A stretch of 64,000 bases of DNA from Dipteronia dyeriana (Eukaryota > Streptophyta > Magnoliopsida > Sapindales > Sapindaceae). The stretch covers positions 33,902,074 through 33,966,073 of the forward strand of contig CM065299.1 in assembly GCA_032871835.1 (NCBI GenBank). Reading direction: 5' to 3'. This document shows positions 24,027-35,313 of this stretch, one piece after another (positions within the stretch are counted from its first letter, which is position 1; each line of letters begins with the position of its first letter). Position numbers and translations under genes: made by a program. A model generated the notes under the pieces. The model ran no database searches. It saw nothing but the letters and a program-made list of their open reading frames with translations, and had not been told where the DNA came from.

Positions 24027-25226
24027 ATGAATAATTTTATGCCTAAAAGTAGAATTGTCCTAAATGAGCTTTTAGGAGATACAATTCCACAAGAGGTTTC
24101 TCAACCAAGCCCAATTGTAAGTTCCGTACCAACACAAGATCAACAATCTACCATACGTCATCGTAGTGGGAGGGTTGTTAGACAACCCGAGAGATACATC
24201 GGCCTAGGAGAAACTATAGAGAATCTTTCGGACGATGATGATCCCTATACGTACAAGGAAGCAATGGAAGATGTTAATTGTCGCCATTGGCAAAAGGAAA
24301 TACATTGGCCTAGGAGAAACTATAGAGAATCTATGTTTAATAATAAAGTCTGGTCTCTTGTAGACTTGCCTAAAGGGATAAAACCCATCGGGTGCAAGTG
24401 GGTATACAAGAGGAAAAGAGGAATGGATGGAAAGGTAAAAACCTTTAAGGCTAGATTGGTAGCTAAAGGTTATACACAGAAGGAAGGTATTGATTATGAA
24501 GAAACCTTCTCTCTTGTGGCCATGCTTAAATCCATTAGGATACTCTTATCCATTGCGGCATCTTTAGACCTAGAGATTTGGCAAATGGACGTCAAGACAA
24601 CTTTCCTTAATGGAAGTCTTGACGAAAGCATCTATATGATGCAACCAGAAGGATTCATTGAAAAAGGCTAAGAGGAAAGGGTATGCAAGTTGCAAATATT
24701 CATATATGGATTGAAGCAAGCATCCAGATCCTGGAACATAAGGTTAGATCAAGTCGTTAAAATTTTTGGATTTATTCAAATCCTTGATGAACCTTGTGTA
24801 TACAAAAGGATTAAAGGCGACAAGTTGGTTTTCCTAGTTCTTTACGTTGATGATATACTACTCATCGGAAATGATGTAGGTGTATTGACATCAACAAAAG
24901 AATGGTTAGCAAAACAAAATGATATGAAGGACTTGGGAGAAACAAGTTATATTCTTGGTATCCAAGTCGTAAGGGATAGAAAGAATAGAACGATTGCATT
25001 ATCCCAAGCTTCATACATAGATAAAATCTTGTCTAGGTTTTCCATGCAAGATTCCAAGAAAGGTACGTTACCTTTCAGGCATAGAATCAAACTTTCTAAG
25101 GAACAAGCTCCTAAGAATGAGCATGAAGAGCAATTCATGAGTAGGGTTCCATATGCATCGGCAATTGGAAGTCTCATGTATGCAATGCTCTACACTAGAC
25201 CAGATATTTGTTTTGTTGTGGCATAG
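24027..25226 (+). pseudogene. copia reverse transcriptase
   Basis: After a linker with HRSGRVVRQPERYIGL, RT motifs run in order: KTFKARLVAKGYTQKEGIDY, WQMDVKTTFLNGSLDESIYM (first catalytic Asp), YGLKQASRSW, and LYVDDILLIGND with YVDD at 24843-24854. A stop at 24669 and another after FVVA (about 25204-25206) break the frame. The stretch 24301-24332 repeats 24195-24226 and inserts about ten unusual residues (IHWPRRNYRE) before the first conserved block. Confidence 0.9.
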
Positions 25227-25828
25227 TTAACAGGTTTCAATCGAAACCTGGTCCTGATCACTGGACGACAGTCAAGTATATTTTCAAGTATCTTAGGAGA
25301 ACGAGAGATTATATGCTTGTATACTCTAGAGGGGATTTAATTCCCGTTAGGTATATAGATTCTGATTTTCAGTCAGATTCTGACTCCATGAGATTTACAT
25401 CAGGATTTGTGTTTACCATTGGAGGAAGGGCATTCATATAGAGGACTATCAAGCAATCTTGTATTGCTGATTCCACCATGGAAGCCGAGTATGTTACCGC
25501 ATGCGAGGCTGCTAAAGAGACTGTCTGGCTCTGCCAATTCTTGATTGACTTGGAAGTGGTTCCTGAAGAGAATAAGCAGATCACAATCTATTGTGACAAT
25601 AGTGGAGCAGCGGCTAATTCGAGAGAACCAAGAAGTCATAAGAGAGGGAAACACATTGAAAGAAAGTATCACCTTCTAAGGGAAATTGTGCATAGGGGTG
25701 ACGTGACGATTACCAAGATCGCGTCAGCAGAAAATCTAGCGGATCTCTTTACAAAGGCTCTTCCTCAAAAGAGTTTTGTTCGGCATCTAAAGAACATGGG
25801 GAAGAGAGATATGACACATTTACTATAG
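25227..25828 (+). pseudogene. copia RNase H
   Basis: Reads YIDSDFQSDSDSMRFTSGFV, a stop at 25439, STMEAEYVTACEAAKETVW, ITIYCDNSGAAANS, HIERKYHLLRE and ADLFTKALPQKSF. The acids of the RNase H site (D in YIDSDF, E in MEAEY, D in YCDNSGA) and the final D are visible. The last frame (25478-25828) ends 15 bp before the 3' LTR. Confidence 0.9.
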
Positions 25829-25842
25829 AGCAAATAGGAGAT
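25829..25842 (+). other. purine-rich tract before copia 3' LTR
   Basis: GAGCAAATAGGAGAT lies immediately before TGTTAGGATT at 25843. It is weaker than the usual tract but is in the right place for plus-strand priming. Confidence 0.6.
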
Positions 25843-28290
25843 TGTTAGGATTATGCTCGATAGCAAGAGTATAATATTGTAATTAACAATCTTTTCATAT
25901 GAATAAAGTGATTTCTAATTTAACAAATCTTATAGAATTTATAGTTTAATTATTATAATTGTCAAAAGTAAATAATCATAAAGTCAAAAGACTATGATAA
26001 AAGAAGAGTTGTTCATACATCTCGATATGGATGAGGTAGACACAATTCCTTAGTTAGTCTTGAATAATATTCGTAACTTGAGATAGAAGGTTGGACGCCT
26101 TTATCTTGTCAAAGTTGTAGATTCATTTGCTAGCATTTGAGTGGGATCAAATGTGTTATGATGAGTCTAAAATCATCAAACTGTGGTGTCTTTGGGCAAA
26201 AGAATCTAGTGCACTGGGTGCATTGAATAGAATCAAAATGAAATACTTTATCTAGAACCGTCAATGGATAAAAGTTTTCATTTGAATACAATCGGAGAGT
26301 CTATCTCAATCCTAAGATAAATGATGGACTTATGGTTGTAAGTGTTATCATTTGAGCTATCAATGAGTACGATTATATAACATAGTTTATCCTCGATAAT
26401 TTGGTGGTATTCATTTGTTAATTGATAGAGGACTTCATTTATAGATATGGACATCGTGGCTCCATTTATTGAATCAGAGTAGAATACCATCATATGGATG
26501 TTTTGAGGTATAGGATATTAAATCTTAACATTAAGTTTTTAATAGTGTCTTTTGAAACACGGCTTCTGGACAAGTCAAAATATCCAAGTTCAAAATGTAG
26601 TCATATGAGTAAATATGGTAACTTGGAGAGCTATAGGCGGTCTACGAGCTCTTGGCGATTACTGGTATTCTTCACGAGTATACATTTTCTCCAATAATGT
26701 TGTCTAGGGTACGAATGAGTAACATCAACTTATTCTATCTTTATTTAAGAGTTCAATTTTAGTTATTTAGTGGAATGAACTAAAATTAAATAGATTGGAC
26801 CTAAGTGAATCATTTGTTGATTGTGATTGGGTTGTGTCTATTGGAAATTAAATTTAGATAGCCCGCCAATATCCCCAATCCACACGAAGTTGCATGGATC
26901 TCTTAATATATTCTACCGGACCAATAGGGGTCCATCTAGAATTGTAATAAGGCATGTGAACTTGTTTATTTTTGTAAGAATAGGTCTAGTTCACAAGTGG
27001 ACTTTTTATTAAGTTCCAATGGATTTAATAAAATAAGAAAAATAATATATGGCCTTTATACTAGGTATGAGCGGCATAGGCTATGGTTAATAGCTTATAT
27101 ATATTATTTTTATTTTATTATTATTTAATTAAATGGAAATTAATTATTTAATTAAAAGTCAAAATCTTTTTCCTAATAGGAGATGGTCTCCTAAAACTAT
27201 ACTATTGTTGGTAGTATAGTTGATGTTAAAGACTATATTTGATAAGTAGATAAATAAAAGGAATTATTTATCTAATCAAATTAGGAAGTCTTTAATATGG
27301 TTACAAACACACTATTGAATTGGATTAGGAGTCTTGGTGTAGGAAAGAATTCTTTTTGGAAAAGGATTCTTTGTCACCAAGTAAAACTACTTAGTGGTAG
27401 AATTCATATTTGAAAAGGATTCATAACCACCAAGTTAATCTACCTAAGGATAGGATTCTTGTCCATCAAGTAATCATTCTTAGGAAAGATTAAACTCTCC
27501 TAATCCATATCAAAGACCAAAATTTCGGCCAACTACATATGGTTATAGGAGTAGTTAGATTTCCTTTTAGATAAGGACTCTTAACTACCAAATAAATCCA
27601 CATAAGGAAAGGATTCTTGCCAACCAAGTGAATCCTTTTTAGGAAAGGATTTATGAACCTATATAAGAATTTCGGTCATGACTAGGGAGCATTAGAGAGG
27701 AATTTCGGCCAAGCTTATTTTTCTAAAAGAAAGTTTCGGCCATCATAGGAATTTTGAGGGAGAAAATTCTGATTTTACTCTAGAAAAAATTCAATCATCT
27801 CTAAGCAATAGTGTGTGAATTCAGCCAAGTAGAGAAAAAAGGGGAACGTTTTTGCATTCGATAGTATACTAATATCCTTTACATCAAAAGGGTTTTGTGT
27901 ATAACATCGAATCAAGGTTCACACGAGTTACAATCAAATTGATTGATAATTCACAAGTGACCGGACGTTCTTGGATTTTTCTCTTGGAGGATATTTGTAA
28001 CTAACAAAGAAAATATTTTTGCTTTGTCTCCATCCTCAGGAATACAATTTAAAGAAAGGGTGCCCACACTCCTAGGTAATTCACGTTCGTGATTGGATTG
28101 GAAGATCTTACGGAATCAGTTCGACACTTGTTCAATCGTCACGCGAAAAAGATACGATACTATTATATACATCAATTAATCTAGGGTTAAGGTTCTTGTT
28201 GCATAAAAGGGATTTTTTTTTGTTTATACGCAAACCCTAATTTCATTTTTTATCACGCTTCCGTTGCGTTTCTAAACCGTTTTCCCTACA
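25843..28290 (+). repeat. 3' LTR of copia element (2448 bp)
   Basis: Starts TGTTAGGATTATGCTCG and ends TTCCCTACA, followed by the ATACT duplication. It keeps the TG and CA ends. Compared with the 5' LTR it lacks a few tens of bases near 27130-27150 and 27665, and differs by scattered substitutions. This indicates an insertion that is not recent. Confidence 0.95.
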
Positions 28291-28573
28291 ATACTATATA
28301 TATTGGGGATTCCTACTCTCACTCACATAAAGTGTTACAAAACTTTCTCACTATTAGAAAATCTGAGGAAGGTGAGAAGAGAGTAGAAGACTCTCTATTG
28401 TTTTCATTATTTTCTTTTCAGGTATTTGTTCTCTTCAGGTTATTACGCCATTATGGTGACGAGATTAAGATTCTCTGTAACTTGGATTGTTTCTGTTGCG
28501 CTTCCAGATACTTGTCTATTCATACTTATGTATACAGTACAAGGTTTAATTATCTTTATACATAATGCTTACA
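28291..28573 (+). repeat. right part of the interrupted small copia LTR
   Basis: Continues the LTR begun at 17919. It includes the ATACT duplication and a TATATATAT stretch at 28295-28303, which could be its TATA box. It ends TGCTTACA at 28573. Confidence 0.45.
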
Positions 28574-28574
28574 G

Positions 28575-28586
28575 TGGTATTAGAGC
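28575..28586 (+). other. primer-binding-site-like sequence
   Basis: TGGTATTAGAGC differs by one base from the tRNA-Met primer site and follows a TTACA end by one base. This supports a 5' LTR ending at 28573. Confidence 0.5.
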
Positions 28587-29951
28587 AGATCGTATTATTG
28601 CATATGTTGAATACATTGGATTGAATTATATTATTTACGTATTGAATTTTATTGTGTATTATGTGGTGACAAAATCCTGAAAGATATTATCTGTTTGGTT
28701 GGTAATTATGACTTGCAATTTTGGGTATTATGTTATCTTGTTACACTATATTTGAATGATCTAGATTGCCATGAATTAATATATACACACGGCTGCATCT
28801 GATTGTGTGAATCATATAATATGGATTTTGTTTTTGGTTAAATTACCAGGATTTACAATTTAGTTTGTCTATGCCTATCGATATGATATTATATTTTATA
28901 TACTAGTATATCATATATTAAACAACAAAATTAAAATTCATGTTTGTATTATTGTTGTTTTGTCGTGCATGTTGGTATGAATTCAATGATGGATGAGGTT
29001 GTGTGAACTGTCTGTTGCATCTATGGCTGGTTGGATATTGATCTATGTTTTAAGTGCAACTTTAACATGTTATTGAGTCTTTTTGGGTCAATCATCACAG
29101 ACCCACACCATGAAAGGGTCGAAAGGTGACCCAGATCCTGAACAAGAATAGGTCGTTGATATGATTGCGGGTTTTAGACCAGCGTATGTCACAGATCGAT
29201 CACACCACCAAAAAGATGATGGACCTTGCACCAGACCCGTATCAGGCACTGGTCGATCGTTCGAGACCCGCATCAGACCCATAACCGGTGTGGGTCGTTC
29301 TTCCCAGATATGGCCATAGGTGTATGTCGATCTCGAGTTTGGTTGTGTAGCCACCGCCCATCGACATTCTATTGACGGCAACAAGGGTCGATGTTTGGAT
29401 CTCTCTCGGATCAAATCGATCTGCAAATATTTACAGATCTTGTGATGTGGAAACAATTCGGGGTGGCTTATCGTTGCTTTTCAGGCTGTTTTGCCGTCAT
29501 TCTGGTTGCCAACCGAGCAGGGTTTGGACGGCAACCATGATATCTAGGCTTTCTTGGGTTGATTTTGCTTTAGGCCACCTTTTGAGAATTAGATATAATA
29601 TTGGGCTGTTTTGTAATTTTTCGGGGTCTATTAGAATTAATTATAACTTTGAGGTATCTATGTGTTTTTCATGTATTGGGGTAGATTTATTTCAAAAAGT
29701 ATTTGGGGTAACTTTAGTATTTTGATAAATATAGGGGTCAATTTGAAATTTATTACAATCATGAGACAATTTTAAAATTTTCCAAATTTTTTATGAGAAT
29801 AATTGCAGGTCATAAAGAGCTATTATGATTTCAGATGATTATGTTTCACGTAATGATTTATTATGAAGATTTTGAGATGTTCGTTGGTTATCAATTATTA
29901 AATTTGAATTGTAAAGATGGAAATGCATGTGTTAATCATCTCCGTAGGAGG
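28587..29951. other. non-coding stretch, probable inside of the interrupted host element
   Basis: No family motif in any frame. The part 29150-29300 repeats AGACCCGCATCAGACCC-like wording. The right end (CATGTGTTAATCATCTCCGT) belongs to a repeat that continues at 37494, on the other side of the next insertion. Confidence 0.4.
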
Positions 29952-30998
29952 TGAAACAAATATTATGGTATGTTTAATATTAATTTAGAGGGGGGGGGGG
30001 GGGTGAATAGATTTTAATCAAATTTTACCCAATTTTCGTTAATGGTCAATTAGACGAAAATACCCCTAACTAGTCACAATAATATCACAAATGTAATAAG
30101 TGCGGAAATAATAAAGACACTTGAGATATACGTGGAAACCCTTCAAATGGAAAAAACCACGGGCTGTTAAGTGCGCCACACTAGAACAACGAATCCACTG
30201 ATGATAGAGGCGTTACAACCTACTCTCGGTATATAACCCACTACCACTACCTAATCTCGGTATTAAGTGGACCTAGTCCAATTTGCTTACGCTTGAAGCA
30301 ACCTACTCCCGGATGCAACGCAAAACTTACTTCTCAATGAAGAGATGAACACCCTATGTGAATATATGATGATATTCAAACAACAAAAAAGGCTAGGTAC
30401 GTTATGTGCTTATATAGGATGATGAGATGGCAATAAATGCAATCCTAGATATCAAGAGCTAAATGACATGTCATAAAGCTTAGCTAAACATAGAACAAGC
30501 AATCCTATGAAGCTATCATAAAAGCCAAATCAACACATGTTGTCATTAAGCATGGCAAGGACTATAATGCAATCACTAAATGCAGTCAATGAGTCCTAAG
30601 CAATATCTAAATGCAAAGCATAAAGATTTAGCTAGAAGTTATCAATACCATCAATCCTAGCTATCACAATACAACACTAAATCATGTCATCATAACAATC
30701 TGTAATTTGTATCTAGAAAATATTCTAAGAGCATACAAATAATTAAAGAGAAGGTTTAGCAAGTAAAACACTTAACTTGTAAGAAGATAGTGAAGAACTT
30801 ACCAAACAAGATGTTATGAAGCAACCCTATCCATTGATACACTCTAAATGAACTTAGATGATGCAAGATAAAGTTTTGATGCACATGGAACTGATTTGAG
30901 TGATTAAAAATGAGTTCTTGGAAGAATGTTTCCTTTGAAACGTGTTCTAAGGAAAATATATGATATTATGAACTCATACACGATCTTAAAGCACTTTG

Positions 30999-30999
<1 letters not shown>

Positions 31000-31030
<31 letters not shown>
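31000..31030 (-). promoter_or_regulatory. (TA)n / candidate TATA region of family-1 LTR
   Basis: A TA run of about 30 bp lies just downstream, in element sense, of the GC-rich hairpin zone, the same place as the TATATATA of family 2. LTR E has a shorter TATATATATATAA at 36811-36822. Confidence 0.45.
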
Positions 31031-31033
<3 letters not shown>

Positions 31034-31069
31034 CCAAACAAAGTGAGGTCGTTTTGGAAAAATTGTTCT

Positions 31070-31400
31070 AGCTTCCTCTGTGTGCGCTGGTGACATGCGC
31101 TGGTCGAGTAGCGCACCACCAGCGCACAGTCTAATTTTATAATTGGCGCTGGACGAGTGGCGTACCCAGTGGCGCAACACATGTGTAAATCCTCTGGAAT
31201 GTTAGAGCTGGTGAGGCTGCGTTAGTCGAGTAGGGCACCACCAGCGCACCACCAGCGCACCACCAGCGCACACCCACTTTTTTCAAATGTGCGCGGGTGC
31301 AACAACGCAGCTCAGTGGCGCAACACATGCGACGATCCACTGGAATGTTGCGCTGGTTAGGTACGCTGGTCGAGTAGCGCACCACCAGCGCACAACCTGA
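31070..31400. repeat. GC-rich inverted/direct repeats in family-1 LTR
   Basis: Repeated GTGCGCTGGT, GTCGAGTAGCGCACCACC and ACCAGCGCAC. The forms GTGCGCTGGT and ACCAGCGCAC are reverse complements, so many hairpins are possible. The zone is placed upstream of the TATA region in element sense, so it is probably part of U3. Confidence 0.75.
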
Positions 31401-31742
31401 TTTTTTAACACTCAAACACACATTTTCAACATGTTCAAGAGTGATGAAAGTGCATCATATTCTAATGCCTAGCATGACATAAAACTCTAATTAGAAGATG
31501 CAAATAAATCAACAAGAGTCATTTAAATCGAAATGCACACAAGTATAAACACTCAACATATATGAATAAGAGTTATGCATGAATATGTGAGTGTGTGCAA
31601 TTATCTCTTCAAAGCAAGTAAGCACAAGAATTTTACTTTTGGTGCTTCTCGAGGTCTTGAGAGCCTAAGCTACTCTTACATAATACCCCAAAAATGTGAT
31701 TTGTTCACGAAATAAGCCAATCAACAATTGAGGACTTTACAG

Positions 31743-31755
31743 TCTCCCCCTTTGG
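31743..31755 (-). other. polypurine tract of family-1 element
   Basis: The minus strand reads CCAAAGGGGGAGAC directly before the LTR start TGTAAAGTCC. Confidence 0.8.
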
Positions 31756-32977
31756 CTATTTCGTGACAAAACCACCACTCATATTGATCCTCACAAAACA
31801 AAATAAAACACCGGGAAGATATTCTACATTACAAAGAGATAAACATAAAAAAAACTTCAAATCTTCAATCTATTGTAGAACTATCAACCCTATACACAAA
31901 GCAAGTACATATACACTTTCTAACCAAGTGCATGTGAGATGATCAAGTGAATATAAAACAAAATCAATTGCATTCAATAATATGAGTATGACATTGTGAG
32001 ATGCTCATGCAATGCTCCCCCTCAACGGGTTACTCCCCCTACATGTAATCTCCCCCTCAAACAAGTACTACGTCCTTTTAAGCCAACACATGCTACCACA
32101 TGCTACTCCCCTAACATCACAAAGCTAGGTCAATGCTTCTCCCCATTTTTGTCATGATATAGGCAAAGGAGAAGTCCCCAACCGGGTCACTCAAGGCAAA
32201 GAAAGCAAGAAGCATACAAGATTGTTGCATAATTATATAAGCCACATTTATGCAACTCTATTAATAGGAGAGAAACAAGGAGATTTATTTTGAAGAAAAT
32301 GTGTGAATCAAAAATGCTTTGCATACAAGACATGTTGCATTCAAGTCCAAAAACAATGGTATTTGGCAAAGCAAATGACAAAGGTTTCCAATATGATTCC
32401 AACCAATTTCACCATTTGTCATGAGAGAAGCAAGGATATAGAGATTTTGTAGAAATCAAGTTTTAATGGCACTTTATCCAACTTTAGAAGCTAAACATGG
32501 CATGAGCAACTTTACACTCTATTTGATTTTTCTGGGAGGATACCCGTATGATAGTAACCATGTTCAACTAATAAAGAAAGAGAGACAATGATGCAACATT
32601 TTAGTCTCACTAGCTTTTTCACACAATGTTTTGCATTCAACAATTGCAATCATCAAATCATGCTTTATCATTTTTCATTAGCATGTCATTAAAGAATCAT
32701 CTTGTCATGGAGATAATTATAGGTCATTCAATATGTACTTCCTAAGTAGATCTCCTAGTCCAAAGATGCATCTTTGAACATAAATTTGACATGGATTGTA
32801 ATCAAAGCAAAGTTCACACTTATTGAAGAAAATACAATATATTTAAGTATAAGTGCAACCAAGCTACTCAAGCAATCAATAAAGGAGCATAAACATTTAA
32901 AAAAAAATGGCATGCAACAAGTATACCATAGCTCTATGTGCTTGAGTTACCCTTATAGGGTCAAAAACCACAACTCA
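31756..32977. other. non-coding 3' internal part of family-1 element
   Basis: No coding motif. CTCCCCCT copies, and near copies, lie at 32015-32140 (AGGGGGAG in element sense). Matching stretches occur in family 2 (for example around 52400 and 57600: AACATGTCATGGGGAT, TTATAGGTCATTCAA). Confidence 0.6.
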
Positions 32978-35188
32978 TCACTCCATGTGACAAATCCCAA
33001 CTGATCTACCAAATCCGTTGGACCTAGTTGAGCTTATGGGTGAAAACTTAGCATAATGACGAGCGGGTTCATCTTTTTTAATCCACTTAGGTGACACATT
33101 GTTATTCCTAGTGGTCAAGATCATCATATTACTCCTAGGATCATTAACACTAGCTTTCCTAGGCACATGCATATTGGCTCTAGCCTTTTTTCATTCAATC
33201 ATGCTCTTAGTTCTACACATGTTAATGTACTTAAAGTAATTTGGTCTAATATGACCATCAACACCATAAAAATGACATGAAGGAATAAAATGATACCATT
33301 CCTTTTTGAGGACAAAGGTGATTTCCCATGTCTTTAAGCTTTCCTTTGGTATGGTATTGATTCTCCTCTCCCTTATTGTTGAGTTGGACAAGATTGCTTC
33401 CTTTGTTGAGCATGCAGAAAATGTTTCTTGGCTTGATGGCTTTTAGTTTGAGAGATAGTTGCTTGAAGTGTTCTCATTGGTTGAGCTTGAGCTTGACTTC
33501 TTGGTGTCATATTGACCTGGACATTTCTAGAACACTCTCCTAGTTCAATTTTCTTCTTAGGATGAAGTGGAGGAAGAGGTTCTTTGATGTCTAAGCTCTT
33601 GACAAATATTGTCTTGCTAGGTATTGAGGTCTCCTTGTCATCTTCAAACCCTAGACCTCTCTTGTCACTTGGCTTCTTCCCAACTCCCAACATATGGTCA
33701 AACTTCATCGTATTCGAAGTCATCTTAGCAATCAATTCTCTAGCTTCTCTAAGCTCCTCCTTCAAGCTTTTTTCCACTTTTCTTCCATTCTTCACTTTCT
33801 CACTTAAGTGAGTCACTTCGGTTGTTAGCTTGAGGTTCTCTTCCTTTAGCTTCCGAACCTCTTTCTTCAACTCAACCTTGAGCTTTGAAAATGATTAATG
33901 AACCCTTCAAGATTCATACTCTCTACATTTCCATTTGTAGAGAGAGATGAAAAACTCTTATCACTAGAGTCATCACTAGAGTCATCACTAGTGTCACTTG
34001 TTGCCATGATGGCATCATCAATTAAGTAGCTTCACTTATCACTCTCTTAGCTACTTGTTCATCACATCATTCTTTAAGGTTGCAAACTAAGGCCTTGTTG
34101 CCTTTTTTTACATCTTCCACAAAGGATGCTCCAAAAGCCGTGTAGTTAAGAATAATCTCTTCATCACTAGAAGAATCATCTCCTTCGTTGGAGTTATCAC
34201 TTCCACTATCAATTGATGAGGTGGCCACCACCTTTCCTTTCTTCTTATTCTTCCAGTTAGCACATTCGGGGGCAAAGTGACCTATCCCACCACATTCATA
34301 GCATCAGACCCCTTTCGTTTCAGTCTTTTCTTCCCTAGGCTCAAGCTTCTTGAAAGGAGTATTTTTCTTCAAGTCTTAACCCTTGGATCTGAAACCTTTT
34401 CTCTTGGACTTGTAGAATTTCTTGAACTTCCTCATTAGTAAAGCCATTTCCTCATCTGAGTGATCACTTTCCTCCTTCTTAACTTTGGAGGCTTTCAAAG
34501 CAATTCCCTTTTTTCTTTTTAGGAGATGTGGTGGTAAAACCCTTCCTAGATTCATAAGCTAGTAGCCTCCCAATCACTTCACTTGGCTTCATATCCTTGT
34601 AAGCACTGTTCTCTTCTAAAACTATCACCTTAGACTCAAATCTTTTGGGTAGAGATCTCATAATCTTTTGCTTGATTCTCTTATCTGAATACAGATTATC
34701 AAGTTGATGACTTTGATTCACAATGTCCATCAACCTCACTTCAAAGTCATTGAAGCACTCGTTCTTATCCATCTTGAGCAGTTCAAATTCTGTTTGAAGA
34801 ACTTAAAGCTTTGACTCCTTAACCATATCCGTTCCCTCATATGCAACTACTAGGATATCCCGTGTCTCCTTAGCTATCCTAGTATTTTGAACCAACTTGT
34901 GCTGGTTCTCATCCATTGCACTTAGGATGGCATGCATTGCCTTCCTATTCCACTTCAATGCCTCGAAATCTTGTTCGTTCCACTGTGCCTTTGGCTTGAG
35001 TACATCATCTCCTCCATATGTAGGAGTCATCATGGATGGAGTGCATCCATCTTCAACCGCCATCAAGGCCCTGTCATGAATTTAACAAATATACGACTCT
35101 ATCTTGCCTTCTAAGAGGCATAATTCAGTCAGGTGAGAAGTGGAGGTCTAGTGCTAAAAGCTCCCTCGTTGCCACCATTTCCACTCAT
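32978..35188 (-). pseudogene. gag of family-1 element (broken)
   Basis: Probable start at 35188 (MSGNGGNEGAF), 111 bp from the primer site, with an early stop after RPPLLT. Then follow frames with MHAILSAMDENQHKLVQNT (about 34900), RIKQKIMRSLPKRFESKVI (about 34640) and LIAK; a CCHC knuckle CYECGGIGHFAPEC (34303-34262); a coiled-coil-like segment MKKEVRKLKEENLKL onward (33870-33720); and a second knuckle position SCHFYGVDGHIRPNY with lost cysteines (33277-33236). It ends near SPKWIKKDEPARH (about 33080). At least four frameshifts or stops. It is homologous throughout to the family-2 gag copies. Function if intact: particle formation and RNA packaging. Confidence 0.85.
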
Positions 35189-35299
35189 TGTGTTTAATGA
35201 ATGAATGATATGAATGCAAATGTATGAATGATCGATATACACACAAAATGCAACACACACCAAAACGAGCAAGGATCATCTATGTATGTCTAGGAACCC

Positions 35300-35311
35300 G
35301 CTTTGATACCA
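35300..35311 (-). other. primer binding site of family-1 element
   Basis: The minus strand reads TGGTATCAAAGC, one mismatch to the standard TGGTATCAGAGC, two bases from the LTR end at 35314. Confidence 0.85.
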
Positions 35312-35313
35312 AT

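Larger units (their letters stand above)
18071..28290 (+). mobile_element. full-length Ty1/copia retrotransposon, inactive
   Basis: Complete structure: 5' LTR 18071-20550, tRNA-Met primer site 20553-20564, long leader, gag, protease, integrase, RT, RNase H, purine-rich tract, 3' LTR 25843-28290, and perfect ATACT duplications outside. The order protease-integrase-RT marks it as copia. Gag and pol have stops or frameshifts in nearly every domain, so it could not move by itself. It sits inside what appears to be a smaller copia LTR. I did not assign a copia lineage. Confidence 0.95.
29952..31741 (-). repeat. 3' LTR of family-1 gag-only element
   Basis: Plus-strand start TGAAACAAATATTATGG, end GAGGACTTTACA at 31741, 1790 bp. 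It carries a G14 run (29990-30003), a (TA)n run at 31000-31030, and a GC-rich zone at 31070-31400. The block ACCCTTCAAATGG...GCGCCACACTAGA (30137-30187) is also present in family 2. Confidence 0.9.

Noticed and set aside
28332..28680. Two overlapping plus-strand frames with hydrophobic stretches after the copia 3' LTR
   Set aside because: They cross a probable LTR end and primer site and are more likely chance frames in LTR sequence.
31137..31421. Minus-strand frame rich in RWWCAGGALVV repeats in the family-1 LTR
   Set aside because: It is a direct translation of the GTGCGCTGGT repeats; no start context or family similarity.
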